From positions 496,001 to 560,000 of the forward strand of contig NZ_FONZ01000002.1 in the NCBI RefSeq assembly GCF_900113055.1: 64,000 nucleotides of DNA, in the 5' to 3' direction. Both the position numbers and the translations under genes were made by a program. Below, piece after piece: positions 54,255-63,026 of the stretch. This DNA is from Flavimobilis marinus (GTDB lineage Bacteria > Actinomycetota > Actinomycetes > Actinomycetales > Cellulomonadaceae). The stretch's first letter is position 1, and the number at the start of each line of letters is the position of its first letter. Below the pieces are notes generated by a model, which had not been told where the DNA came from, made no database searches, and worked only from the letters and a program-made list of their open reading frames with translations.

Positions 54255-55502
54255 TCACTTCTCGAGCTCGCCCTGGATGTCCGTGACCATCTTCTCCCAG
54301 AGCTCGACCGGGTCGCCTCCGTTGATGATCTCCAGCTCCGTCACACCCCAGAAGTTCCAGACCGCAGCCATCTCAGGGATGGCCGGCATGGGGACGGCGG
54401 TCTCTGCGGCGGCACGGAAGCCAGCCGCGATCGGGTCAGACGCCGCGGCCTCAGCGGCAGCGGACAGCGCCGGGGTGCGGTCGCCAGCCTCGTACAGCGC
54501 GAGCTGTGCCTCCTCGGTCGCCATGAAGTTCACGAGGAAGTCAGTGGCGAGCAGCTGCTGGTCGCTCTGCGCTGAGACGTAGAAGCCCGCGACGCCGGAG
54601 AACGGCGCAGCAGGGTTCGAACCCGCGGAGGGGATCGGGTCGATGGCGAGCTTCATGTCCTCGAAGCTCTCGAGCATCCACGGACCACCGATGATGAACG
54701 GCGACTTGCCCTCGGCGAAGCTCGCGACGGCAACGTCGTAGGTGACAGCGTCGTCGATCACACCAGCCTCGGCCTGCTCGGACAGCCACTGCGCGAACGC
54801 GGTGCCGTTCTCGCCCCCCAGGGCCAGTTCGGTCGTGTAGGAACCGTCCTCCGCCTGCGTGAAGACGTTCGCACCGAACGACGTCTGCAGCGGGTACATC
54901 GTGTAGGGGTCACCCTTCTCGCCGACCTGGATGAGGGTCGGGTATTCCGTCCCGGCCTCCGTGCCCATCTCGACCATCTCGTCCCATGTGGCCGGGGCCT
55001 CGGGCGCGAGTTCGGTGTTGCGGATGAGGGCCACGCTCTCGACCGCGTACGGCAAGCCGTAGACCTGGCCGTCGTAGGTGAACGCGTCGACGGCGACGGG
55101 CTCGAAGGCGCCCGCCTTCTCGCCCAGCTCGAGCGGGGCGACGACGGCGTTGGCGGTCAGCTCGCCGATCCAGTCGTGCTGACCGACCGTGATGTCGGGG
55201 CCCTCGCCGGTGGGGACCTGGGTGACGAAGTCAGCCCGGATGTCCTCGAAGTTCTTCTGCACGAGGGTCACGGTCGAGCCGGTCTCCTCCTCGAAGGCAA
55301 CAGCGGCGGCCTCGACGGCCGGGGCACGAGTCTCGTCGACCCAGATCGTGAGCTCGCCGCCCGCGGGCGCCTCGCTGGACTCGTTGGCCGCCGGCGTGGT
55401 CGGGGCGGGCGTGGTGGTCGTGTCGTCGCTGTCGGATGAGCAGGCGGTGAGCGTGAGGCTCAGGCCGAGCGCTGCTGCTACGAGCGGGATGCTCCGTCGC
55501 AT
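54255..55502 (-). CDS. malE: Maltodextrin-binding lipoprotein MalE
   Basis: A 415-residue family 1 solute-binding lipoprotein. The lipobox is LTAC with the cysteine near residue 21, followed by a Thr/Pro/Ala-rich linker. The mature part shows family landmarks: GELTIWVDE, EETGSTVTLVQK, GPDITVGQHDWIGEL, VYGLPYAVESVAL and the aromatic-rich C-terminal VWNFWG. A GGGAG motif lies eight bases before the ATG. It is transcribed divergently from the LacI regulator and controlled by the operator in between. Confidence 0.93.
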   Translation of the reverse strand: MRRSIPLVAAALGLSLTLTACSSDSDDTTTTPAPTTPAANESSEAPAGGELTIWVDETRAPAVEAAAVAFEEETGSTVTLVQKNFEDIRADFVTQVPTGEGPDITVGQHDWIGELTANAVVAPLELGEKAGAFEPVAVDAFTYDGQVYGLPYAVESVALIRNTELAPEAPATWDEMVEMGTEAGTEYPTLIQVGEKGDPYTMYPLQTSFGANVFTQAEDGSYTTELALGGENGTAFAQWLSEQAEAGVIDDAVTYDVAVASFAEGKSPFIIGGPWMLESFEDMKLAIDPIPSAGSNPAAPFSGVAGFYVSAQSDQQLLATDFLVNFMATEEAQLALYEAGDRTPALSAAAEAAASDPIAAGFRAAAETAVPMPAIPEMAAVWNFWGVTELEIINGGDPVELWEKMVTDIQGELEK

Positions 55503-55572
55503 CTCAGTTTCTCCCAATGTCGATCGTCCGGCCTCAACCGGCTGACTGCCGACCTTGGCCCTGATGACTGCG

Positions 55573-55602
55573 ACGCTAATCTGCGTCTGACCAACGATGC
55601 AA
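55573..55602 (-). promoter_or_regulatory. malE promoter with a degenerate half-operator over the -35
   Basis: On the minus strand TTGCAT (55602-55597) and TAGCGT (55578-55573) are separated by 18 bases. The -35 falls in GTAACGGCTTGCA, which matches the proposed LacI operator at nine of thirteen positions. Confidence 0.6.
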
Positions 55603-55621
55603 GCCGTTACGGTAACTTTCA

Positions 55622-55634
55622 TGCAACGTTTGCA
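55622..55634. promoter_or_regulatory. LacI-type operator in the malE-lacI intergenic region
   Basis: TGCAACGTTTGCA, an inverted repeat TGCAA/TTGCA with a central CG typical of LacI-family sites. It lies about 20 bases upstream of the malE -35 and 104 bases before the regulator start. The same pattern occurs ahead of the amylase gene (60168-60180). Confidence 0.7.
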
Positions 55635-55737
55635 ACACGGATCTGGAACCTGTGCACGGACCGGGACCTTCGGGTCCTAGGCTGTGTCCTGCTGACCGAC
55701 ATGTCAGCATCCTTCACACCATGGCGAGGAGGCCCCG

Positions 55738-56775
55738 GTGTCTCGAACAGTGCAGCCCGCACGTACGCGGCTCACCGACCTGGCAGAGCAGGCCGGAGTG
55801 AGCACCGCGACGGTGTCGCGCGTGCTCAACGGCAAGACCGGCGTCTCGGGAGAGACACGGCAGGCCGTGCTGGCAGCGCTCGACCTGCTGGGCTACGAGC
55901 GCCCCGAGAAGCTGCACAGCAGCTCGGCCGGGCTCATCGGCCTGATCGTCCCCGAGCTCACCAACCCCGTCTTCCCCGCCTTCGCCCAGTCGATCGAGAC
56001 CCGGCTCTCCGAGCACGGCTACACGCCGCTCCTGTGCACCCAGTCCCCCGGTGGGACCACCGAGGACGAGTACATCGAGATGCTGCTCGACCACGCGGTC
56101 GCCGGGATCATCTTCGTGTCGGGTCTGCACGCCGACACCCTCGCCAGCAAGGATCGCTACCACCGGCTGCGCGACCGCGGCGTCCCGCTCGTCATGGTCA
56201 ACGGCTACACCGACGGCATCGACGCGCCGTTCATCTCGAACGACGACACGCACTCCATGGAGCTCTCGGTGCGCCACCTGGTCTCGCTCGGGCACCGCAA
56301 GATCGGCCTCGCGATCGGGCAGGACCGGTTCGTGCCCGTGCGACGCAAGCGCGACGGCTTCGCTGCGTCGCTCGAGCGGCACCTCGGCGTCACCGACGCC
56401 ACGCCGCACGTGGCCACGTCGCTGTTCTCCGTGGAGGGCGGCCAGGCCGCCGCCGGCGAGCTGATCGACGCCGGACACACCGGCATCATCTGCGGCTCGG
56501 ACCTCATGGCCCTCGGCGCCACCCGCGCGGCGCGCGCCCGCGGCCTGCACGTGCCCGGGGACGTGTCGATCATCGGGTACGACGACTCGCCGCTCATCGC
56601 GTTCACCGACCCGCCCCTGACGACCGTGCGCCAGCCGGTGAGCGCCATGGGCGGCGCTGCAGTCACCGCCCTGCTGTCCCAGCTCGGTGGGGACCCGATC
56701 CCCCGCTCGGAGATCCTGTTCCACCCGGAGCTCGTCGTCCGCGAGTCCACGGGGATGGCTCCGGTCCGGGTCTGA
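55738..56775 (+). CDS. LacI-family regulator of the maltodextrin genes
   Basis: A 345-residue repressor. The N-terminal helix-turn-helix is LTDLAEQAGVSTATVSRVLNG (residues 10-30) with the following hinge helix, and the ligand-binding domain of periplasmic-binding fold follows (GLIGLIVPELTNPVF and CGSDLMALGATRAARARG). The start GTG 55738 has GAGGAGG five bases upstream; TAGGCT at 55678-55683 is a likely -10, with a GGACC-TTCG-GGTCC hairpin just before it. Adjacent genes for import and hydrolysis of alpha-glucans suggest a maltodextrin-responsive regulator. Confidence 0.92.
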   Translation: MSRTVQPARTRLTDLAEQAGVSTATVSRVLNGKTGVSGETRQAVLAALDLLGYERPEKLHSSSAGLIGLIVPELTNPVFPAFAQSIETRLSEHGYTPLLCTQSPGGTTEDEYIEMLLDHAVAGIIFVSGLHADTLASKDRYHRLRDRGVPLVMVNGYTDGIDAPFISNDDTHSMELSVRHLVSLGHRKIGLAIGQDRFVPVRRKRDGFAASLERHLGVTDATPHVATSLFSVEGGQAAAGELIDAGHTGIICGSDLMALGATRAARARGLHVPGDVSIIGYDDSPLIAFTDPPLTTVRQPVSAMGGAAVTALLSQLGGDPIPRSEILFHPELVVRESTGMAPVRV

Positions 56776-56866
56776 CATTGAGTTGCGCCGGGGCACCCCG
56801 GTGCTCCTACGCTGGTCGCGCCCCGCTCGTCCGGGGCCTCCCCCAACCCCGAAGCGAGGCTTTGCT

Positions 56867-58591
56867 GTGCCCATGAGCCACCCGCGCGTCGTCCACGCCG
56901 CCACCCCCGCCGCCGAGCAGTGGTGGCGCGACGCCGTCATCTACCAGGTCTACCCGCGCTCCTTCGCGGACGCCTCGGGGGACGGCGTGGGCGACCTGCC
57001 CGGTATCACGCAGCGCCTGCCGCACCTCGCCGAGCTCGGCGTCGACGCGCTCTGGCTGTCGCCGTTCTACCGCTCGCCCCAGGCCGACGCCGGCTATGAC
57101 GTCGCCGACTACCGCGACGTCGACCCCCTCTTCGGCACGCTCGAGGACTTCGACGCGCTGCGCGCCCGGGCGACCGAGCTGGGCCTGCGCGTGATCGTGG
57201 ACCTGGTGCCCAACCACACGTCCGACGAGCACGCCTGGTTCCAGGCGGCGCTCGCCGCCGGGCCGGGCAGCCCCGAGCGCGCGCGGTACCTGTTCCGCGA
57301 GGGCAAGGACGGCGGGGACTCCCCGCCCAACAACTGGCAGTCGATCTTCGGCGGGCCCGCATGGACGCGCGTCGACCAGCGCGCCGCGGCCGCCGCCGAC
57401 GGCATCCGCGACCGCGAGTGGTACCTGCACATGTTCGACACGCGCCAGCCTGACCTCGACTGGTCCAACCCGGAGGTTCGCGCCGAGCTCGAGGACGTCC
57501 TGCGGTTCTGGCTCGACCGCGGGGTTGACGGCTTCCGGGTCGACGTCGCGCACGGCATGGTCAAGCAGCCCGGTCTGCCCGACTGGGACGGCGCGGTGTC
57601 CATGGTCGAGGGCGCGAGCGACGCGGGGGCACCCGAGGACGGCGCGACGCCCACCGGCGGCTCCGGCCCCATGTTCGACCAGGACGGCGTGCACGAGATC
57701 TACCGGGCGTGGCACCAGGTGCTCGCCGAGTACGACGGCGACCGCGCGCTGGTCGCCGAGGCCTGGGTCGAGCCGCTGTCGCGCCTCGCACGCTACGTGC
57801 GTCCCGACGAGATGCACCAGGCGTTCAACTTCGCGTACCTCACGAGCCCGTGGCTGCCCGGCCCGCTCAAGGCCGTCGTGACGGAGTCGCTCGAGGCGTC
57901 CGACGGCGTCGGCGCCCCGACCACCTGGGTGCTGTCCAACCACGACGTGGTGCGGCACGCCTCTCGCATGGGCCTCGCGGCTCCCGACGCGCGACCCAAC
58001 GGGATCCGCGCCGAGGACCCGCAGCCGGACGCTGTGCTCGGCTTGCGGCGGGCGCGGTCGGCCACGCTGCAGATGCTCGCGCTGCCGGGTTCCGCCTACC
58101 TCTATCAGGGTGAGGAGCTCGGCCTGCCCGACCACACGAGCCTCGACGGCGACCTGCGCCAGGACCCGGCGTGGTGGCGGTCCGGGTACACCGAGGCGGG
58201 CCGCGACGGCTGCCGTATCCCGGTCCCGTGGGAGCGCGACGCACCCGCCCTCGGATTCAGCCCGAACGGTGCCGCCTGGCTGCCGCAGCCCGAGTCGTAC
58301 CGTGACCTGGCGGTGGACGCGCAGCGCGGCCAGCCGGGGTCGACCCTCGAGATGTACCGCGCCGCGCTCGTCGTGCGCAAGGCCCACGACCTGGGCCGCG
58401 GCTCGCTCGCCTGGGTCGAGGACCTGGGCGAGGAGGTCCTTGCGTTCGTGAACAACGACGTCCTCGTGGTCACGACGTTCGACTCCCCGGTCGAGCTCCC
58501 CGCGGGCTACGAGGTCGCGCTCGCGAGCACCGAGATCGACGGGACGACCGTCCCAGCGACCACCACGGTCTGGGCCACCCGCACCCGCTGA
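56867..58591 (+). CDS. GH13 alpha-glucosidase (oligo-1,6-glucosidase-like)
   Basis: A 574-residue intracellular exo-acting GH13 enzyme. The opening WWRDAVIYQVYPRSFADASG is typical of alpha-glucosidases, and the conserved regions are DLVPNH, GFRVDVAHG (nucleophile Asp), VAEAWV (acid Glu) and LSNHDVVRH. It would release glucose from imported maltodextrins, feeding the polyphosphate glucokinase. GTG 56867 is favoured over ATG 56873 because GAGG is seven bases before it. It lies 91 bases after the LacI gene and ends in a strong hairpin. Confidence 0.93.
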   Translation: MPMSHPRVVHAATPAAEQWWRDAVIYQVYPRSFADASGDGVGDLPGITQRLPHLAELGVDALWLSPFYRSPQADAGYDVADYRDVDPLFGTLEDFDALRARATELGLRVIVDLVPNHTSDEHAWFQAALAAGPGSPERARYLFREGKDGGDSPPNNWQSIFGGPAWTRVDQRAAAAADGIRDREWYLHMFDTRQPDLDWSNPEVRAELEDVLRFWLDRGVDGFRVDVAHGMVKQPGLPDWDGAVSMVEGASDAGAPEDGATPTGGSGPMFDQDGVHEIYRAWHQVLAEYDGDRALVAEAWVEPLSRLARYVRPDEMHQAFNFAYLTSPWLPGPLKAVVTESLEASDGVGAPTTWVLSNHDVVRHASRMGLAAPDARPNGIRAEDPQPDAVLGLRRARSATLQMLALPGSAYLYQGEELGLPDHTSLDGDLRQDPAWWRSGYTEAGRDGCRIPVPWERDAPALGFSPNGAAWLPQPESYRDLAVDAQRGQPGSTLEMYRAALVVRKAHDLGRGSLAWVEDLGEEVLAFVNNDVLVVTTFDSPVELPAGYEVALASTEIDGTTVPATTTVWATRTR

Positions 58592-58600
58592 CACCGGCTG

Positions 58601-58640
58601 CCCCTGGTCCCGCACAGGCTCGGCCGTGCGGGATCAGGGG
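58601..58640. terminator. Bidirectional terminator overlapping the amylase stop codon
   Basis: A 15-bp stem (58601-58615 with 58626-58640, one G-T pair) with a ten-base loop lies between the convergent glucosidase and amylase genes. The amylase stop codon (58634-58636) is inside the right arm. Confidence 0.8.
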
Positions 58641-60124
58641 GCGACGCGGATCGCCACGAAGGACTGCGGTTCGAGGGTGAGCGTCGTCGTGCCGTCGGCG
58701 GCGACCGCCACCGAGGCACCCGCGCAGTCGCCGTCGCGTTGGGGGCCGTCGGCGAGGTCGCAGTACTCGCCCTCGGCCAGGCCCGTCTGCCAGGTGCCGG
58801 AGACCGGCTCATCGTCGCGGTTCACCACGAGGAAGGCGCGGTCCGCCCGGGCGTACGCGAGGGTGCTGCGGGGCTCGTTCTGCACGTGCCCGACCGCGCC
58901 GCCCGCGGCGGCGTCGCGCCACTGCACCATGCCGGCGATCCCCGGCCAGCGGTGCTGGCACACCCATGCCCCGTCCTCGGGCTCGACGTCGGGTCCCACG
59001 CCCGGTGCGCAGGTGGCGTCCTCGACGCGCCCCGCACCGTCCTGCGGCGGGCCAGCGTCACGGTCGCTGAACGCGTAGCCCGAGTACAGCACGGGCGTGC
59101 CGTAGTCGCCGGCGAGCATCAGCACCGTGGCGAGCTCGTACGCGCGCCCGTCGGTGTAGCGCAGCGTGGAACCGTTGCGCTCCGTGTCGTGGTTGTCGAC
59201 GAAGACGTACGCGGACTCGTCCGGGAGGTAGCCTCCGCCGGTCCCGAGGTCGAGCACCTTGCGGAACGACGAGCCCTCGACGTAGCCGATGATCTCCTCG
59301 CCGTAGGCGAACTCGAACACGTCACCCGAGGCGACGTACTGCTCGGGCTGCACCGCCTCGTCCGCGCCGCGGATCACCTCCTGGACGACCACGGTGTCCG
59401 CCGGGAGCGCGTCGACGATCGCGGCGACGTCGTCGGGCGCCATGTGCTTGGCGGCGTCGATCCGGAAGCCCACGACGCCGAGCGAGAGGAGGTCCTCCAG
59501 GTAGGCGACGATCGTGGCGCGCACCTCGGGGGTCTCGGTGGCGAGGTCGGCGAGGTTCACCAGCTCGCACGTCTGCACCTCGAGCGCCGAGTAGTAGTTC
59601 GCGATGTCCCCGTCGAGGGTCGCACAGTGGTGGAAGTCGCCGTCGGCGTCCGAGTACAGACCGGGGTACTCGTAGTGCTCGTACGCGCTGCCCGCCCACC
59701 CCACGCCCGGCTCGTCCTGCCCGGTCATGTGGTTGATCACGGCGTCGGCGACGACGTCGACGCCTGCGTCGCCGCAGGTGCGCACCATCGCGGCGAACTG
59801 CTCGCGGGTACCGAGCCGGGACTCGACCTGGTAGCTGACGGGCTGGTAGGCCGTCCACCACTCGGCGCCGAGGATGTGCTCCTGCGGCGGCGAGGTGAGC
59901 ACCCAGTCGACGCCCGTGGGACCGAGGTGGTCGGTGCACTCGCGCCCGATCGCGTCCCAGCTCCACTGGAACAGCTGGACGCCGACGTCGGTAGCGCCGG
60001 CGGGGGCGCTCGGCGAGGACGTCGGCTCAGGGGCATCGGTGGCCGGGCCGCAGGCCACGAGCACGGTCGCGGCAAGGGTGGCGGCGGCGAAGGAACGCGT
60101 GGCGCGTCCCCGGAGGTGCAGCAT
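58634..60124 (-). CDS. Secreted alpha-amylase lipoprotein, GH13
   Basis: A 496-residue alpha-amylase of the animal/Streptomyces type. A signal peptide ends in a lipobox-like LVAC, followed by a Pro/Ser/Thr linker, so the enzyme is probably anchored on the outside of the membrane. The conserved regions are DAVINH, GFRIDAAKH (nucleophile Asp), VQEVIR (acid Glu) and FVDNHDTER. No carbohydrate-binding module is attached. TGGAG lies six bases before ATG 60124. It would cut starch outside the cell and supply maltodextrins to MalEFG, and it shares the LacI-type operator. Confidence 0.93.
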   Translation of the reverse strand: MLHLRGRATRSFAAATLAATVLVACGPATDAPEPTSSPSAPAGATDVGVQLFQWSWDAIGRECTDHLGPTGVDWVLTSPPQEHILGAEWWTAYQPVSYQVESRLGTREQFAAMVRTCGDAGVDVVADAVINHMTGQDEPGVGWAGSAYEHYEYPGLYSDADGDFHHCATLDGDIANYYSALEVQTCELVNLADLATETPEVRATIVAYLEDLLSLGVVGFRIDAAKHMAPDDVAAIVDALPADTVVVQEVIRGADEAVQPEQYVASGDVFEFAYGEEIIGYVEGSSFRKVLDLGTGGGYLPDESAYVFVDNHDTERNGSTLRYTDGRAYELATVLMLAGDYGTPVLYSGYAFSDRDAGPPQDGAGRVEDATCAPGVGPDVEPEDGAWVCQHRWPGIAGMVQWRDAAAGGAVGHVQNEPRSTLAYARADRAFLVVNRDDEPVSGTWQTGLAEGEYCDLADGPQRDGDCAGASVAVAADGTTTLTLEPQSFVAIRVAP

Positions 60125-60167
60125 CGAACGCTCCAGACGTCGGCGTGACAGAACTCTGCAAGCATAC

Positions 60168-60180
60168 TGAAACGCTTGCA
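60168..60180. promoter_or_regulatory. LacI-type operator upstream of the amylase gene
   Basis: TGAAACGCTTGCA, matching the malE operator at eleven of thirteen positions. It lies immediately upstream of TATGCT (60166-60161, minus strand), the probable -10, in the promoter spacer. It is also the right part of a wider repeat, TGCAAGC-N10-GCTTGCA (60157-60180). Confidence 0.68.
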
Positions 60181-60205
60181 CCACCCAGCCAACCCCACCA
60201 CGACG

Positions 60206-60271
60206 CCGCTGAGTGCGTGCTTTTGGCGGTGCTCACGCCTGATCACACCGCCAAAAGCATGCACTCAGCGG
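60206..60271. repeat. 26-bp inverted repeat with one mismatch
   Basis: CCGCTGAGTGCGTGCTTTTG begins the left arm (60206-60231), which pairs with 60246-60271 except at one base; the loop is 14 bases. It lies 18 bases beyond the dusB stop on the minus strand and upstream of the amylase promoter. It is much longer than the other terminators here and contains an internal T4/A4 tract. It could be a terminator of dusB or a copy of a dispersed palindromic element. Confidence 0.75.
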
Positions 60272-60288
60272 GGGTGGGTGGGGGCGTG

Positions 60289-61449
60289 TCAGCCGCCCGA
60301 GACCGCCAGCTCCGCTTCCTGGAGGCGCCGGCGGTGGTTCTCGTCGAGCTCGCGCGAGTCCAGCCAGCCGTCGGGCAGGTGCGGCCGCTTGGGCGTGCCC
60401 TGCCGTCCGCGCTGCCCCTCGGCCGCCTCGCCGGGGTACGGCGCATCGAGGTCGAGCGCGCCGAGGCGCTCGGTGAGCTCCCCCAGCGTCGAGACCATGG
60501 CCAACGAGCGTCGCGCGTCCCCGCCGACCGGGTAGCCCTTGAGGTACCAGGCCATGTGCTTGCGCAGCTCGCGCATACCCTTGCTCTCGTCGGCGAAGAA
60601 CTCGACCATCAGCTCGCCATGGCGGTAGATGGTCTCAGCGACCTCCCGCAGGCCGGGCTGCACCCGCTCGGGCCGCCCCGCGAAGGCAGCAGCGAGGTCC
60701 GCGAACAGCCAGGGCCGTCCCTGGCACCCGCGACCGACGACGACGCCGTCGCACCCGGTCTGACGCATCATCTCGAGCGCATCCTCGGCCGACCAGATGT
60801 CGCCGTTGCCGAGCACCGGGATCCGCGTGACCGTCTCCTTGAGCTGGCGGATCGCGTCCCAGTCCGCCTGGCCCGAGTAGTAGTCCGCCGCGGTGCGGGC
60901 GTGCAGCGCGACGGCGGCGACACCGGCCTCCTGCGCGATGAGCCCCGCCTCGAGGTACGTGAGGTGGTCGGCGTCGATCCCCTTGCGCATCTTGATCGTG
61001 ACCGGGACGCCGTACGGCGCGGCTGCGTCGACGGCGGCCGAGACGATGCGTGTGAACAGCTCGCGCTTCCACGGCAGGACCGCTCCCCCGCCCTTGCGGG
61101 TGACCTTGGGGACGGGGCAGCCGAAGTTGAGGTCGACGTGGTCGGCCCGCTCCTCGCCCGCGATGATCTTCACAGCCGCGCCGACCGTCGCCGGGTCGAC
61201 CCCGTAGACCTGAGCCGACCGCACCTGCTCGTCGGGGTCGAACGTGACGATCCGCAGGGCCTCCTCGTTGCGCTCCACGAGCGCGCGCGAGGTCACCATC
61301 TCGGCCACGTACAGCCCGGCGCCGTGCTCGCGGCACAGTCGCCGGAACGCCGCGTTGGTGACCCCCGCCATCGGCGCGAGCACCACCGGCGTCTCGACCG
61401 TGTGGGGGCCGATCCGCAGGGGTGCCGCGATCCCTTCCGTGACGCTCAC
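60289..61449 (-). CDS. dusB: tRNA-dihydrouridine synthase DusB
   Basis: An FMN enzyme that reduces uridines in the tRNA D loop. The 386-residue protein starts with the flavin-binding VVLAPMAGVTNAAFRRL, has the catalytic cysteine Cys111 in LNFGCPVPKV followed by RKGGGA, and the later LHARTAADYYSG and GNGDIWSAED motifs. The C-terminal tRNA-binding helical domain (about 275-350) is present and is followed by a charged tail. It is encoded 13 bases downstream of glyS, so the two form an operon of translation genes. Confidence 0.94.
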   Translation of the reverse strand: MSVTEGIAAPLRIGPHTVETPVVLAPMAGVTNAAFRRLCREHGAGLYVAEMVTSRALVERNEEALRIVTFDPDEQVRSAQVYGVDPATVGAAVKIIAGEERADHVDLNFGCPVPKVTRKGGGAVLPWKRELFTRIVSAAVDAAAPYGVPVTIKMRKGIDADHLTYLEAGLIAQEAGVAAVALHARTAADYYSGQADWDAIRQLKETVTRIPVLGNGDIWSAEDALEMMRQTGCDGVVVGRGCQGRPWLFADLAAAFAGRPERVQPGLREVAETIYRHGELMVEFFADESKGMRELRKHMAWYLKGYPVGGDARRSLAMVSTLGELTERLGALDLDAPYPGEAAEGQRGRQGTPKRPHLPDGWLDSRELDENHRRRLQEAELAVSGG

Positions 61450-61462
61450 GAGACCGGAGACC

Positions 61463-62851
61463 TCAGGAGCCGATCAGCCGGGCCGCGAGGTAGCCCTCGA
61501 CCTGGTCCAGCGCGACGCGCTCCTGCTCCATGGAGTCACGGTGGCGCACCGTGACGGCCTGGTCGTCGAGCGTGTCGAAGTCGACCGTGAGGCAGAACGG
61601 GGTGCCGATCTCGTCCTGGCGGCGGTAGCGACGACCGATCGCGCCGGCGTCGTCGAAGTCGACGTTCCAGTGCTTGCGCAGCTGGGTCGCCAGGTCGCGC
61701 GCCTTGGGCGAGAGGTTCTCGTTGCGCGACAGGGGCAGCACCGCGGCCTTGACGGGCGCGAGGCGCGGGTCGAGCTTCAGCACCGTGCGCACGTCGACGC
61801 CGCCCTTGGCGTTGGGTGCCTCGTCCTCCGCGTACGCCTCGACGAGGAACGCCATGAGGGAGCGCGTCAGGCCGGCGGCCGGCTCGATCACGTACGGGTA
61901 GTAGCGCTCGTTCTTGGTCTGGTCGAAGTACGACAGGTCCTTGCCCGAGGCCTCGGAGTGCGTCTTGAGGTCGAAGTCGGTGCGGTTCGCGATGCCCTCG
62001 AGCTCGCCCCACTCGCTGCCGGTGAACCCGAACCGGTACTCGATGTCGACGGTCCGCTTGGAGTAGTGCGACAGCTTCTCGGCCGGGTGCTCGTAGTGGC
62101 GCAGGTTGTCCGCGGAGATCCCGAGGTCCGTGTACCACTGCGTACGCGCGTCGATCCAGTACTGGTGCCAGTCCTCGTCCGTGCCAGGCTCGACGAAGAA
62201 CTCCATCTCCATTTGCTCGAACTCACGCGTACGGAAGATGAAGTTGCCGGGCGTGATCTCGTTGCGGAACGACTTGCCGATCTGGCCAATGCCGAACGGG
62301 GGCTTGCGACGCGAGGCGCCGAGCACGTTCGCGAAGTTCACGAAGATGCCCTGGGCGGTCTCGGGACGCAGGAAGTGCATGCCCTCCTCGTTGTCCACGG
62401 GGCCGAGGTACGTCTTGAGCAGGCCCGAGAAGTTCTGCGGCTCGGTCCAGGCGCCCTTGGCACCGCAGTTGGCGCAGTTGACGCCCGCGAGCCCGCCCTC
62501 GGGCGCGCGGCCCTTCTTCTCCTCGAACTCCTCGACCAGGTGGTCGGCGCGGTAGCGCTTGTGGCAGCTGGTGCACTCGACCAGGGGGTCGGTGAACACG
62601 GCGACGTGACCCGAGGCCTCCCACACACGCTTGGGCAGGATCACGGACGAGTCGATGCCGACGACGTCCTCGCGGCCGCGCACCATCGTCTGCCACCACT
62701 GGCGCTTGATGTTCTCCTTGAGCTCGGCGCCCAGGGGGCCGTAGTCCCACGCCGAGCGGGAACCGCCGTAGATCTCCCCCGCCTGGAACACGAATCCGCG
62801 GCGCTTGGCCAGGGAGACGACAGCGTCGAGCCGGGAGGGCGTTGCGGCCAC
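61463..62851 (-). CDS. glyS: Glycyl-tRNA synthetase, homodimeric type
   Basis: Charges tRNA-Gly. The 462-residue length and single chain fit the eukaryote-like alpha2 enzyme used by Actinobacteria. Visible features are [17 protein letters not shown] near the start, an inserted zinc-ribbon with CTSC and CANC pairs (about residues 93-135), [20 protein letters not shown], the class II motif 2 region [20 protein letters not shown] and motif 3 in [13 protein letters not shown] 62851 is chosen because GGAG lies eight bases upstream; GTG 62860 is an alternative. It is divergent from znuA. Confidence 0.96.
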   Translation of the reverse strand: MAATPSRLDAVVSLAKRRGFVFQAGEIYGGSRSAWDYGPLGAELKENIKRQWWQTMVRGREDVVGIDSSVILPKRVWEASGHVAVFTDPLVECTSCHKRYRADHLVEEFEEKKGRAPEGGLAGVNCANCGAKGAWTEPQNFSGLLKTYLGPVDNEEGMHFLRPETAQGIFVNFANVLGASRRKPPFGIGQIGKSFRNEITPGNFIFRTREFEQMEMEFFVEPGTDEDWHQYWIDARTQWYTDLGISADNLRHYEHPAEKLSHYSKRTVDIEYRFGFTGSEWGELEGIANRTDFDLKTHSEASGKDLSYFDQTKNERYYPYVIEPAAGLTRSLMAFLVEAYAEDEAPNAKGGVDVRTVLKLDPRLAPVKAAVLPLSRNENLSPKARDLATQLRKHWNVDFDDAGAIGRRYRRQDEIGTPFCLTVDFDTLDDQAVTVRHRDSMEQERVALDQVEGYLAARLIGS

Positions 62852-62989
62852 AGAGATCACTCCATCAGTGAGGTCGGGTGCGCGCGACGGGCTGCCGCGC
62901 AAGGCCCCAGGCTACCCGGCGCCCGGCCCGGGAGCGGCATGCATTCCGGGAGGCCGGTGTGACCTCGCCGACGACGGCGCCCGCGTCTT

Positions 62990-63026
62990 TGACAATGATT
63001 CTCGCCACAGTTGAGAATGATCCTCA
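62990..63026. promoter_or_regulatory. znuA promoter with two Zur-type boxes
   Basis: TGACAATGATTCTCG (62990-63004) and TGAGAATGATCCTCA (63012-63026) both match TGANAATNATTNTCA-type Zur sites; their centres are 22 bases apart. TTGACA (62989-62994) and GAGAAT (63013-63018), 18 bases apart, form the likely promoter. Box 1 covers the -35 and box 2 covers the -10 and reaches the first base of the start codon. Confidence 0.75.
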
